A stretch of 64,000 nt of DNA. Source: DSYU01 sp963827605. GTDB lineage: Bacteria; Chloroflexota; Anaerolineae; Anaerolineales; Anaerolineaceae. The notes below the pieces were generated by a model. It made no database searches. It had not been told where the DNA came from and saw only the letters and a list, made by a program, of their open reading frames with translations. How positions within the stretch are numbered: the first letter of the stretch is position 1; the number at the start of each line of letters is the position of its first letter. The position numbers and the translations under genes were made by a program. Shown here piece after piece: positions 9,040 through 17,224 of the stretch. The DNA is taken from the NCBI GenBank assembly GCA_963827605.1, contig CAWHBK010000003.1, forward strand, positions 496,001 to 560,000, written 5' to 3'.

Positions 9040-10284
9040 ATGGATATCGAAATTCTACATGAGGACCGCCTTCGCACCTGGTGCGGATGGTTACAAATGC
9101 CCGCAGAGGCAGTCGATGCCCTGGTCGAAATGGCCAATCAGATCCGCGCTAATGAGACTCTGCTCCAGGTATTCACCGCTTTCTACGAGCAAACCTCTAT
9201 TCGGGGCGAATGGTTCCGGGAATGGGCGCCTCTACCAATGGACCCTGCTGTCAAAAATCAATTTGACGAAGCACAGGCTTCGCTTTTTTACCTGCTGGGG
9301 ACCATGGCTGCCCTGCCACATACCAGCCGTGTATACCGCAGGATGGGAATCAGCCGGGAGATCTTCCTGGCTACGTTTTATGACATAACCATCTGGATGA
9401 CGAATTATTATGATGTTCACGGCACCTGGGGCTTTAATCAGTTCGCCTGGATCGTACTGCACGTGGAATGCAAACTATTCCGCCTGGGGCGGCTGCAATT
9501 TGCGTTAGGAGCATTTGAGTGGAAAGTCACGGCCTTTCGGCACCGCTCATCCGGGCATGTTCTTCTCCTGGGGGATCCAACCCTCCCGCTGCGCGCGGAC
9601 GGATACGCTGAGGGCGCCGGTGGGAAAGAAGTCGTCGAGGATGAGCGCTGGTTTGCCGTGTTTGAAGCCACCCCGGCCGGTTGGCGCGGCAACCGGATTG
9701 CTCCCCAAGGGTATACCTTGCGAGAGCAAGTGTTTCTGCTGCGCTCTGAATGGGAGCCGGTCCTCCGGCATGGCGATACGGTCCTGGATCTGCATATTCC
9801 CCGCGGCGAGAAGCTAACCGTGGAAAATTGCCGTGACTCTTTCACCCGCGCCTTTTCTTTCTTCCCCAATTTCTTCCCCGAACGACCGTATAAAGGCGTA
9901 TCCTGTCACACCTGGTTTTTCACACCCCAGCTGCAGCAAATCCTCCCCCCAGAAAGTAATCTCGTACAGTTTCAGCGCGAGTTTTACCTGTTTCCACACC
10001 CGGGCAACCAGGCATTCCTGTGGAGTTACGTTTTTGGGGAAAAATACCCGGACCCAACCACTGCTCCCCAAGACACTTCTCTGCGCCAGTCGGTTCTCGA
10101 ATGGATCGCCGAAGGGAAAGAGCTGTTCGACCTGCCGGGCGTGATGCTGCACAGCCCGGAACAATGGGGCACGCAGCCGTATTATTATCATAAAGAGGTG
10201 GTTCTTACCGAACAACCTTTACTGCAAAGTTTGGAGGATGAGGATCCAGACAACGAAGAAGATGAGAACCTGTTCGACAATTAA
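9040..10284 (+). CDS. Acyltransferase-like protein of unknown substrate (NAT_N/GNAT_C-like, DUF5596 type)
   Basis: The protein has about 414 residues and no signal peptide. The N-terminal half is helical (to about residue 150). The C-terminal half contains HIPRGEKLTVENCRDSF followed by FSFFPNFFPERPYKGVSCHTW, which reminds me of the GNAT-like C-terminal domain of a family of putative acyltransferases common in Firmicutes and Chloroflexota. This family recall is not verified. It ends in a very acidic tail rich in Asp and Glu. The start at 9040 has GGGAGA 8 bases upstream; an ATG at 9025 overlaps the manA stop. Confidence 0.55.
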   Translation: MDIEILHEDRLRTWCGWLQMPAEAVDALVEMANQIRANETLLQVFTAFYEQTSIRGEWFREWAPLPMDPAVKNQFDEAQASLFYLLGTMAALPHTSRVYRRMGISREIFLATFYDITIWMTNYYDVHGTWGFNQFAWIVLHVECKLFRLGRLQFALGAFEWKVTAFRHRSSGHVLLLGDPTLPLRADGYAEGAGGKEVVEDERWFAVFEATPAGWRGNRIAPQGYTLREQVFLLRSEWEPVLRHGDTVLDLHIPRGEKLTVENCRDSFTRAFSFFPNFFPERPYKGVSCHTWFFTPQLQQILPPESNLVQFQREFYLFPHPGNQAFLWSYVFGEKYPDPTTAPQDTSLRQSVLEWIAEGKELFDLPGVMLHSPEQWGTQPYYYHKEVVLTEQPLLQSLEDEDPDNEEDENLFDN

Positions 10285-10351
10285 GCGGATGCAATCGAAT
10301 TTCCCTCAAGCTTGCGTGGACCCCAACACCATCAACCGGAAACGCAGCGCG

Positions 10352-11489
10352 TTATTGCTTGTACTCTCCATACAGCGAGATAAACGCTTCGACGACGCGT
10401 GGATCGAACTGGGTGCCTGAGCAGCGTTTAATTTCCTGCACGGCTTCTTCTATCGGGCAAGCAGCGCGGTAAGGACGATCATCCGTGATGGCGCTAAATG
10501 CATCCGCGACCGCGAGGATACGCCCGCCAAGCGGAATCATATCGCGCTGCAAACCATATGGGTAGCCTGTTCCATCATAACGTTCGTGATGCGCTAAAAT
10601 AAGGGCCGCCACATAGTCGAGGTTAGAAGCCATGCGGACGATCTCAGCGCCGCTTTCCGGATGCCGGCGCATTTCCCGCCATTCGCGCTTATTTTAATGC
10701 GCCACTCTTGCGCAAAATCCCATCGCTAATGCCCACCTTGCCAATATCATGAAGCAGCGCCGCCCAGCGAATTACCTGCACTTCAGCCGGGGAACAGTCC
10801 ATATGTTGGGAAAGATGAACCGCAATTGCCGTAACTTTCCGGCAGTGACCACCAATGTAGGCATCACGCGATTCCATCACTTTTGCCAGCGCCAGCACCG
10901 TTTGGAGCTGGCTTTCCTCCAACCGGAAGGACAGGCGCGCGCGATAAACGGCGCTGGCAGCCTGATCAGCGATTAACACTGCCAGCCGAATTTTCTCTTT
11001 CAGCGCCGTTTCCGTCAATAAGCGCCGTTCCTCTCCGAGCGCAAGTATGCCGACGGCCTCCTGGTTTACACGCATAGGGATCAGGTAAAGCCCCTCGGAG
11101 GGGTTAATGCGTAACGCGAAGCGTAAATCTCGGGAAAGCTGGCTGCCATTCCCGATAATCACCGGCGCTTCACCTAACACCACCCGCTGGTACAAGGCCT
11201 GCGCCAGCGGAAGGGCCTGCCGCCACCGCAGCTGGGATAAATCGAAGGCGCCGGAGGCACAGGAAGCCTGGCAGAGAAAATTACCATCTGGTTCGAGAAT
11301 CAAAATACGGCAAAATTTCACCCGGAGTATATCAACGGTCTTTCGAACAATGCTGTCGAGTAAAACATCCAGCATGTTTGTGGATACCAGCTGCTTGCAA
11401 AGATCATAAATTCCGTTTATTTTCTCTTGTGGAAAAATACCGGTTAGATGAGAATTATTTTCTAGTGATACTGGTATGGCGCTGTTCAT
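10352..11489 (-). pseudogene. GAF domain/HD-GYP cyclic-di-GMP phosphodiesterase, frameshifted
   Basis: Two minus-strand frames form one protein. The first (11489-10689) has a GAF domain (about 25-175) then the start of HD-GYP with GGHCRKV and LLHDIGKVGISDGILRKSGALK, after which it stops. The second frame resumes with KREWREMRRHPESGAEI and includes ILAHHERYDGTGYPYG. Removing one A from the AAAA run (minus strand, 10695-10692) joins them into a continuous 378-residue protein with all HD-GYP motifs. HD-GYP proteins hydrolyse cyclic-di-GMP. Either the gene is truly broken, or the assembly has one extra base, or slippage restores the frame. AGGAGG precedes the ATG at 11489. Confidence 0.85.
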
Positions 11490-11698
11490 CTTGCCTTTTC
11501 CCTCCTGACCCCCTCCGGGATTGTAGCCCTCTACCGTCGATACCTTATAACGGTTGTACTTTAAAACTTAGGGATATAAACCTAAAAAACAAATAAAACT
11601 GCCCATTGGGCCTTTACGCTCATCCGGCTGGACGATTACGAGCAGAAGATCTAAAAATACCGCAAAACCCATATTCCTGGCAGGCCGTCTGACTGGCT
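11490..11698. other. Short gap upstream of the HD-GYP gene; nothing recognised
   Basis: The 209 bases between the NHLP-like gene and the HD-GYP gene are moderately AT-rich. No open frame with a ribosome site, hairpin with T-run or consensus promoter was found by eye. Confidence 0.4.
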
Positions 11699-11992
11699 TC
11701 AATCACCTGCCGAAGCGCCAATTCCATAATTAAGCGCCTGGCTTAGCTGGGAGGCAAAATCAGCCAGCGAAGTCGCGCGAATTTCGGCCACCCGGCTTTT
11801 CTCTTCACGAGCCAGGGCAAAAACTTCGCCACCATATCCGCTCTCGATGGCTTTGCCAGGGTTCGTGAGCAGCAGCTGCCGGAATTGGATATTAATCACT
11901 GCGGCGGTAAGTATGCGGCTGTATTCCTGCTGCGTTCGGGATGCTCCATTGGTACCGGTGAGCGTTGATTTTTGTGCCCTGTTGTTATTCAT
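11699..11992 (-). CDS. NHLP-clan (Os1348-like) small protein, possible RiPP precursor or leader-like protein
   Basis: The protein has 97 residues with a very good ribosome site, AAAGGAG 6 bases before the ATG. The core INIQFRQLLLTNPGKAIESG, then REEKSRVAEIRATSLADFAS, matches the pattern I know for nitrile-hydratase-leader-like (NHLP) clan proteins of the Os1348 type. That pattern is FRxxLLxxPxxA followed by a Gly-Tyr, an EEK segment and SLADFA. Such proteins often act as leader regions of modified peptides, but here no Cys or Ser/Thr-rich core follows; the tail is LNYGIGASAGD. No modification enzyme gene is adjacent. It lies downstream of the repeat-peptide gene on the same strand. Confidence 0.6.
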   Translation of the reverse strand: MNNNRAQKSTLTGTNGASRTQQEYSRILTAAVINIQFRQLLLTNPGKAIESGYGGEVFALAREEKSRVAEIRATSLADFASQLSQALNYGIGASAGD

Positions 11993-12195
11993 AGAATACT
12001 CCTTTCCTGATAATCCTGATTATCGGTTTATGTCGGCTTGCATGATGTATAAAAGTTTACGGACATCTTCATGCCTTTTAATCTTGCTGTCCCCCGAGGC
12101 TATAAAGAACAAGATATCTGTCAGGCATCCGTCGAGATCTTGCTGCGCACTAGCGTGCCGGGGGTTGCTTGGAAGGAAAATCTCTCTCCCCCGGT

Positions 12196-12230
12196 GATCC
12201 TTGGGCCGGTGCTAAACCTGCCCAAGGATC
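12196..12230. repeat. Perfect 11-bp inverted repeat between the two peptide genes
   Basis: GATCCTTGGGC (12196-12206) pairs with GCCCAAGGATC (12220-12230) around a 13-base loop. There is no T-run on the minus-strand 3' side, so termination is doubtful. It may set the expression ratio of the repeat peptide and the NHLP-like protein. Confidence 0.5.
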
Positions 12231-12252
12231 GAAAAATCAAAAGAAAAACAGT

Positions 12253-12366
12253 CTAAACTACAAACCCTAGCTCATTATCAAAAACAATTCTGTGTTGGAC
12301 GTACCAGGTATAAGAAATGGCCAGCCACCATTCCAATAACTGTTGTCCAGAAAGATCGGACCGCAA
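12253..12366 (-). CDS. Candidate 37-residue Trp-rich small protein (weak)
   Basis: This short minus-strand frame uses a TTG start at 12366, 14 bases after the repeat-peptide stop. It encodes a hydrophobic aromatic segment, LLEWWLAISYTWYV, and ends FDNELGFVV. The composition looks protein-like, but the start codon is poor, no clear ribosome site is seen and no family is recognised. It could be a remnant of a longer gene or chance. Confidence 0.25.
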   Translation of the reverse strand: MRSDLSGQQLLEWWLAISYTWYVQHRIVFDNELGFVV

Positions 12367-12380
12367 AGCTACATCTCAGC

Positions 12381-12542
12381 TTAGCGAATGACATCCCCGC
12401 CGGCATCGGGCAATTCGGAATGAAAACGGCGAATGACATCCCCACCAGCGTCGGGGGAATCTGAGTGTGTGCGGCGAATTACGTCCCCACCAGCATCGGG
12501 TGAGTCACATTGGGCGGCGGCAAAAAGGTTACGTGTGGTCAT
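12381..12542 (-). CDS. Multi-repeat small peptide (three PDAGGDVIR units), putative modified or signalling peptide precursor
   Basis: The product has 53 residues: a short N-terminus MTTRNLFAAAQ, then three units of the same peptide, 15 residues (45 bases) apart, each holding PDAGGDVIR and the first two joined by RR(T/F)HS linkers. AGGAG lies 7 bases upstream of this ATG; an ATG two codons earlier is too close to the ribosome site. The nine-codon core differs between copies at five codons, and all changes are synonymous third-position changes. This argues strongly that the peptide is translated and under selection. I do not recognise the family. Repeated cores joined by dibasic linkers resemble multi-core precursors. 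The gene is followed by an NHLP-clan protein and preceded by a divergent-length promoter region next to a SARP-like regulator. Confidence 0.7.
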   Translation of the reverse strand: MTTRNLFAAAQCDSPDAGGDVIRRTHSDSPDAGGDVIRRFHSELPDAGGDVIR

Positions 12543-12581
12543 CTTCATTCTCCTGGATTTGGATTATTGCATCTGCGTTAG

Positions 12582-12626
12582 ATATATTTAGTCTACCGAC
12601 AGGTAGGCTCCAAAATAGGCTCCAAA
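12582..12626 (-). promoter_or_regulatory. Putative promoter of the repeat-peptide gene with SARP-like direct repeat
   Basis: On the minus strand TTTGGAGCCTA occurs twice (12626-12616 and 12614-12604) with a 12-base period. It is followed by a small palindrome CTACC-N4-GGTAG (12593-12606) and an AT-rich candidate -10 TAAATA (12590-12585). SARP/BTAD regulators are known to bind short direct repeats overlapping the -35 region. Linking this site to the neighbouring BTAD regulator is inference. Confidence 0.45.
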
Positions 12627-12706
12627 CAGGGCTTTAAAAGCACCAACTTCGGACTAATGTTAGGTAATAGTAGGGAAGTGGGAATAAAATAGCTATAAGA
12701 GAAAAT

Positions 12707-12741
12707 GAAACCCGGCTGTGGCACTCTCACAGCCGGGTTTC
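12707..12741 (-). terminator. Intrinsic terminator of the BTAD regulator gene
   Basis: A perfect 14-bp stem (GAAACCCGGCTGTG with its complement at 12728-12741) encloses a 7-base loop. On the minus strand it is followed by ATTTTCTCTTAT, a T-rich tail. It lies 46 bases past the regulator stop and separates that transcript from the peptide gene. Confidence 0.8.
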
Positions 12742-12786
12742 ACAAAAAACGGGAATGGGTGGGGCTCACCCTACAGCAGCAATCGA

Positions 12787-15700
12787 TCATTGGATCAAGG
12801 TTTCAAACAAAGACTGGGTCTGTAATGAAGGCGGCGCATCGACCTCGTTTAGGAGCGCCAGGCGACATTGTTCATACTGGCGGATTACAAGCGCCCGGTT
12901 GCCCATTTCGGCGTATACCCGCATGGCAATGCGGTGGGCACCTTCCTGGCAAGGGTCATCATCCAGCGCGCGCTGGCAGTAGGTTAGCGCCGATTCGTAG
13001 TTATGAGACTCTATGTATATGTTCGCCAGGCGGAGCAGCGCGTCGATGTATAGTTGATTCAGCCGTTCGCGCTCGATCTCTGCCCAGGTCTCATCCAAAT
13101 CGGGTAAGAAAGGGCCTTTGTATAGTTTCAGCGCGGTGAGATAGTGCAATTCTTTCAGCCCGATTTCTCTGGCTTTTTCTGCCAGAGAAATTTCCTTGAT
13201 AAAGGTTTCCGCATCGTATTCGTAATCTAAACCGCGGTTAAAAAGGTAAATACTCTCACCCTGGAACTGGATCACATCTTTCCCAGCAGCATGCCGAAGG
13301 CGGTAAATGGTATTTTTGAAGCGAAGTTTTAGCTCCGCAGAGGATGAATCAGGCCAAAATATTTCGCCAATCTCTTCCTTCGTAAGTCCCTCAGGATGCG
13401 CCAGCAAGAGGAAGAAAAGATCGCGGGCTGTCTGCACCTGCCACTCCGAGGAGGTTACCATGTGGTCGGATACTTTTACTTGTATGCGGCCGAGAGAACG
13501 GATCAGCATCTTTGGTGGGGCGAAAGGCACCACCACGGCCTGGCGGCGGATCAGGCGGCGTTGTACGGGAATATTTTGCTCATAGCGACCGATATGATCC
13601 AGGAGAACAGCGAAAAGCCTTTCCCCATTAATCACTTTTAGGAATGAATTACCGCGCAGTTGTTCCAGCTCTGACCTTGCCTCGAGGCCAGCCGCAGTCA
13701 ACAGCTTGCGCTTGTCTGTCTCCTCCAGCAAAAGCCACAATTCATCCACCTGCCTGGCCGCCTCCTGGGGTTCCCTGGATAAACAGGCCGATAAAAGAAC
13801 ATACAGCCGGGTGCGGGGCGTTTCAATCTGGTATCCTTCCTGGATGAAAAAAGCCAGCGCAGTTGAAAAATCAGACAAAGCCTGTGAATACTGATTATGC
13901 CTGATTTTCAGACGGCCCCATTCCAGACGGCACAGGTTTTGTTCATACAGAGAACCGCGTTCCTCCGCCATCATTTGTCCAGCCTCGAGCAATTCTTGGG
14001 CGCGAGCGAATTCTGCCTGAGCCTGTTTTAAGCGAGATTCGACCAGGTTTAAGTAGAACAACAGATACCCATCTCGGATCTGTTGAGCAATCACCCGCGC
14101 CTGACGATACGCCTCCAGGGTCTCCTGGATCGCATCCAATTCCTGGTAAAGATCACCAATACTGGTCAGAGCATAGGCCTCCAGGCGCGGTGATCCACCA
14201 ATCTTCGCATAATGGATGGCTTTCTCGAAAGAGGAGGTGGCGGTAACATAGTCACTGCGCGCGTGTTGGAGAATTCCCAGGCTGTTGTAAAGGTTGGCCT
14301 GCCAGATCAGGTTTCCGGTGGACTGATAATGCTCCAAGGCTTTTAATAAGGCTTCCTCAGCCGCGCTGTACTTGCCAAGGGTCCGCAAAACGCGGCCGAT
14401 TTCCATCCACACATTTGCGGCAGAATTGGCATCATCCAAAGGCTGGTAGGCCACAAGCGCCTGCTGGAGTAAGGTCAGTGCCTCATTCGGGCGTCCCAAC
14501 GAAATCAAAGCATTGCCCTTACTGACTAAGGCGTCCGCATATGCGACATTATTTTGTCTTTTGATCTCCAGGTGCGCGAGAGTTTCTTCCGCATCCGTTA
14601 ACGCCTCGCGGTACTGGCCTAGCAGCCGGTTCGCCACACTACGCCGGCACAGCGTATCTGCTAACTGAACCCAATCACCACTCCGCCGTTGTTCAGCCGC
14701 GGCATGATCAAGCAGCGTTAATGCCTTATTGCAATCGCCCCGTGAAATTGCCACGGCGCCCTGTAGCGAAATCAGGCTGGGATGCAGGTTCAAAAGGTCA
14801 GTAGGGAGGGCTTCCAGCCAATCCGACAGCGTTACTCTCCGGCCGTGGGCAATCATCAACGAACCAACCTGGTCAATGAGCGAGATGGTTGCCTCAGTTT
14901 CACCAAGGTCCTGATAGATGGAATAGGCTCGTTCCCAATCGCTGCGCTCGATATACACATCGGCCAGCCTTCTCAGAATCAGGCGGGCTTCCTCGGGACG
15001 TTCGCGCCGGAACCGGTTGCGCAGGAATTCCTGAAAAAGATGGTGGTAACGCAGATAGGCGCCGTCTTCGCCTACCGCCAGCACAAAAAGGTTATGACGC
15101 ATGACGGCGTCCATCAGCTCGCGCCAATTCATATCAACATGCAGCGCCCGAGCAATGACTTCCCCGCATAAGTGCACATCGAATTCTTCGAGCATAGAGG
15201 AGCGCAGCAAGAATTCCTGCACCTCCACGGACTGCTGGACGAGCACCTGCTGCGCCAGATATTCGTACAGGCCTACCCCGGATACCCTCGCCACGCGCAG
15301 GCGGTTGGCAATCGTCTTTCCCATCACTTGCGTGGACAGAAGCAGCCCCGTAACCCAACCTTCGGTATCGCGAGCCAGTTCTGCGGCTTCCGTATCGGTC
15401 AGCGTTAACTGATAGTTCTGACGCAGTAAACTCTGAATTTCGGCCGGTTGAAAACACAACTCTTCAAAGCTCAAGCCCCCTACCTGCGAACGCGCAACCA
15501 TCAGCGGCAGGTCAGGTAAGGTAAGCAGCGACCGCGAAGCCAGGATCAGGTGGCAGTTTTCGTCGACATCCTGTAGAAAGCGGTTTACGAAGTTCACCAC
15601 CATCTGGCTCTTCTCGACGAGATGAAAATCGTCTACCACCAGAATAAAGTGTTCAGTGATATTGTCGTACACATCGTTGATGATCAACGAAACCAGCACA

Positions 15701-16041
15701 TCCAGATCCAGGCGATCCTGCCCCATACTTTGCAGGGCTGCCAGGCAGCTCTTTCCGAAACCCGGAAAACGCTGGTTTAGCGCAGAAACGAAATGGGCGA
15801 TGAACCTTTGCGGTTCTTGATCCAGGTTATCTAACGAATACCAGCAGACCGGCCACTGCGTAGATTGGGTAAAGTCCACTAATAGGGAGGTTTTTCCGTA
15901 TCCCGCCGGCGCGGCAACAATGATGAGCCGGTTATCCAGCAGCTCATCCAGAAGCCCAAGAAGGCGAGAACGGGAAAGCAGCTCCGCTCGCCGGCGTGGA
16001 ACAATTATTTTCGTCCGAGTGATCGGAATGAAATCACCCAT
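12787..16041 (-). CDS. MalT-like ATPase/TPR transcriptional regulator with C-terminal winged helix and BTAD domain (SARP-LAL type)
   Basis: The 1084-residue regulator has, in order, a STAND-type NTPase with Walker A APAGYGKTS (about 45-52) and Walker B FILVVDDFH, a long TPR region (about 400-800), then a DNA-binding winged helix beginning IRSLGRIQVKV with FWPDSSSAELKLRFKNTIYRLR split over its helices. A bacterial transcriptional activation (BTAD) domain ends the protein. Such regulators sense a ligand through the ATPase/TPR part and activate nearby secondary-metabolism or peptide genes in several phyla. The ATG at 16041 is preceded by AAGG. Its gene lies immediately upstream of the repeat peptide on the same strand but ends in its own terminator. 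The likely target is that peptide promoter (inference). Confidence 0.9.
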   Translation of the reverse strand: MGDFIPITRTKIIVPRRRAELLSRSRLLGLLDELLDNRLIIVAAPAGYGKTSLLVDFTQSTQWPVCWYSLDNLDQEPQRFIAHFVSALNQRFPGFGKSCLAALQSMGQDRLDLDVLVSLIINDVYDNITEHFILVVDDFHLVEKSQMVVNFVNRFLQDVDENCHLILASRSLLTLPDLPLMVARSQVGGLSFEELCFQPAEIQSLLRQNYQLTLTDTEAAELARDTEGWVTGLLLSTQVMGKTIANRLRVARVSGVGLYEYLAQQVLVQQSVEVQEFLLRSSMLEEFDVHLCGEVIARALHVDMNWRELMDAVMRHNLFVLAVGEDGAYLRYHHLFQEFLRNRFRRERPEEARLILRRLADVYIERSDWERAYSIYQDLGETEATISLIDQVGSLMIAHGRRVTLSDWLEALPTDLLNLHPSLISLQGAVAISRGDCNKALTLLDHAAAEQRRSGDWVQLADTLCRRSVANRLLGQYREALTDAEETLAHLEIKRQNNVAYADALVSKGNALISLGRPNEALTLLQQALVAYQPLDDANSAANVWMEIGRVLRTLGKYSAAEEALLKALEHYQSTGNLIWQANLYNSLGILQHARSDYVTATSSFEKAIHYAKIGGSPRLEAYALTSIGDLYQELDAIQETLEAYRQARVIAQQIRDGYLLFYLNLVESRLKQAQAEFARAQELLEAGQMMAEERGSLYEQNLCRLEWGRLKIRHNQYSQALSDFSTALAFFIQEGYQIETPRTRLYVLLSACLSREPQEAARQVDELWLLLEETDKRKLLTAAGLEARSELEQLRGNSFLKVINGERLFAVLLDHIGRYEQNIPVQRRLIRRQAVVVPFAPPKMLIRSLGRIQVKVSDHMVTSSEWQVQTARDLFFLLLAHPEGLTKEEIGEIFWPDSSSAELKLRFKNTIYRLRHAAGKDVIQFQGESIYLFNRGLDYEYDAETFIKEISLAEKAREIGLKELHYLTALKLYKGPFLPDLDETWAEIERERLNQLYIDALLRLANIYIESHNYESALTYCQRALDDDPCQEGAHRIAMRVYAEMGNRALVIRQYEQCRLALLNEVDAPPSLQTQSLFETLIQ

Positions 16042-16161
16042 TCGTGAAGCCTTTATACGGTCAGTCTATCTCTTGATAAAGAGTACAAAATGAGGCAGCG
16101 GTTATGTATAAAAACTGCATGAATTATCGCCGATGCAATTTCCTGGCCTGATACACATCTT

Positions 16162-17082
16162 TCAGGAGCCCCCTTTTTTTAGCATTATTTGCAATTCTTC
16201 CCGGTATGGCATCGCTTCCTGAGCGCCGGGCCGGGTTACTGCCCAGGCTCCCGCGGCCACCCCCCAATGGACGGCCTGTTCAACAGCGTGCCCTTCATTT
16301 AGCGCTGCAGCCAGCGCACCGTTGAATGCATCACCGGCAGCAACCGTATCAACAGCAGTGACTGGAATCGCTGGAACCAATTGATGTCCAGCGCTGCCAG
16401 CCACATATACCCCTTGCGATCCCATTTTGATCATTACCCAATCTGTTCCCCGCTCGCGCAGGATTTGACCAGCCCGGAGAGCATCGCCTTCAGACCGAAT
16501 TGGAAAGCCCACCAGGGCACCCGTTTCGCCAAGATTGGGGGTCAGAAAATCAACGGCGCGGTACAGTTCCAATGGCAAAGCCCGCGCCGGGGCCGGATCC
16601 AGGACAACCTTCACACCACGCTCGCGAGCCATTTGCGCAGCATGAACGACAATATCCATCGGTATTTCGAGTTGTAACAACAAAACCCGCGCTTCTGCCA
16701 GGATAGGCTCCAGGCGCGCCAGGTCGTCTCGACCAACCGCGCCATTTGAACCGGGGATAATCACAATATTATTTTCAGCTTGCTGGTTGACCAGAATCAT
16801 GGCAACACCAGAGTGGGTGGACGGATCCTCGAGCACTCCCGTTACATCGACGCCCTCATGATTCAAATGATCTTTTAGGACTTTTCCAAACGTATCGCGG
16901 CCTACCCTGCCTACCATCCGCGTACTTGCGCCCAGGCGCGCACAAGCAACCGCCTGATTGGCGCCTTTGCCACCTGGCGCGGTTGTAAATGCGCTGCCGG
17001 TGATTGTTTCCCCCGGCCCTGGAAACTTGCCGACCCGGGCGACAAGATCCATATTGATACTACCCAACACAACAATGGACAT
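16162..17082 (-). CDS. rbsK: Ribokinase (PfkB family)
   Basis: The 306-residue sugar kinase phosphorylates ribose at O5. The N-terminus SIVVLGSINMDLVARV, the sugar/lid motif GGKGANQAVA near residue 40 and the catalytic DTVAAGDAFNGALAAAL near the C-terminus (Asp of GD is the base) are the two PfkB signatures. The ATG at 17082 has GAGGGGAAAGA upstream. The frame stays open another 99 codons upstream into the divergent modA gene, which is rejected as coding. No ribose transporter is adjacent; the next importer resembles the xylose type. Confidence 0.9.
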   Translation of the reverse strand: MSIVVLGSINMDLVARVGKFPGPGETITGSAFTTAPGGKGANQAVACARLGASTRMVGRVGRDTFGKVLKDHLNHEGVDVTGVLEDPSTHSGVAMILVNQQAENNIVIIPGSNGAVGRDDLARLEPILAEARVLLLQLEIPMDIVVHAAQMARERGVKVVLDPAPARALPLELYRAVDFLTPNLGETGALVGFPIRSEGDALRAGQILRERGTDWVMIKMGSQGVYVAGSAGHQLVPAIPVTAVDTVAAGDAFNGALAAALNEGHAVEQAVHWGVAAGAWAVTRPGAQEAMPYREELQIMLKKGGS

Positions 17083-17224
17083 TCTTTCCCCTCGGATTGT
17101 TTTGCGAAAACACTGATTATAGAAATTATAACGGACCTCGCCTCGCTTGCGTAGCGATTTTCCTTGCCAGCCCAGCCAATTTCTTCTATACTTCTGTCGA
17201 TCCTCGCTCTGCAAGGGGTTGCAA

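Noticed and set aside
12071..12256. Plus-strand frame of 61 codons opposite the peptide genes
   Set aside because: No ribosome site and no recognisable features; it crosses the perfect hairpin at 12196-12230.
12381..12542. Regular repeats resembling a CRISPR array
   Set aside because: The three 45-base units are directly adjacent with no spacers, and their differences fall at synonymous codon positions, so they are coding.
17147..17224. Upstream ATG start for modA
   Set aside because: It would add 26 residues before the lipoprotein signal peptide; the TTG at 17225 has a good ribosome site.
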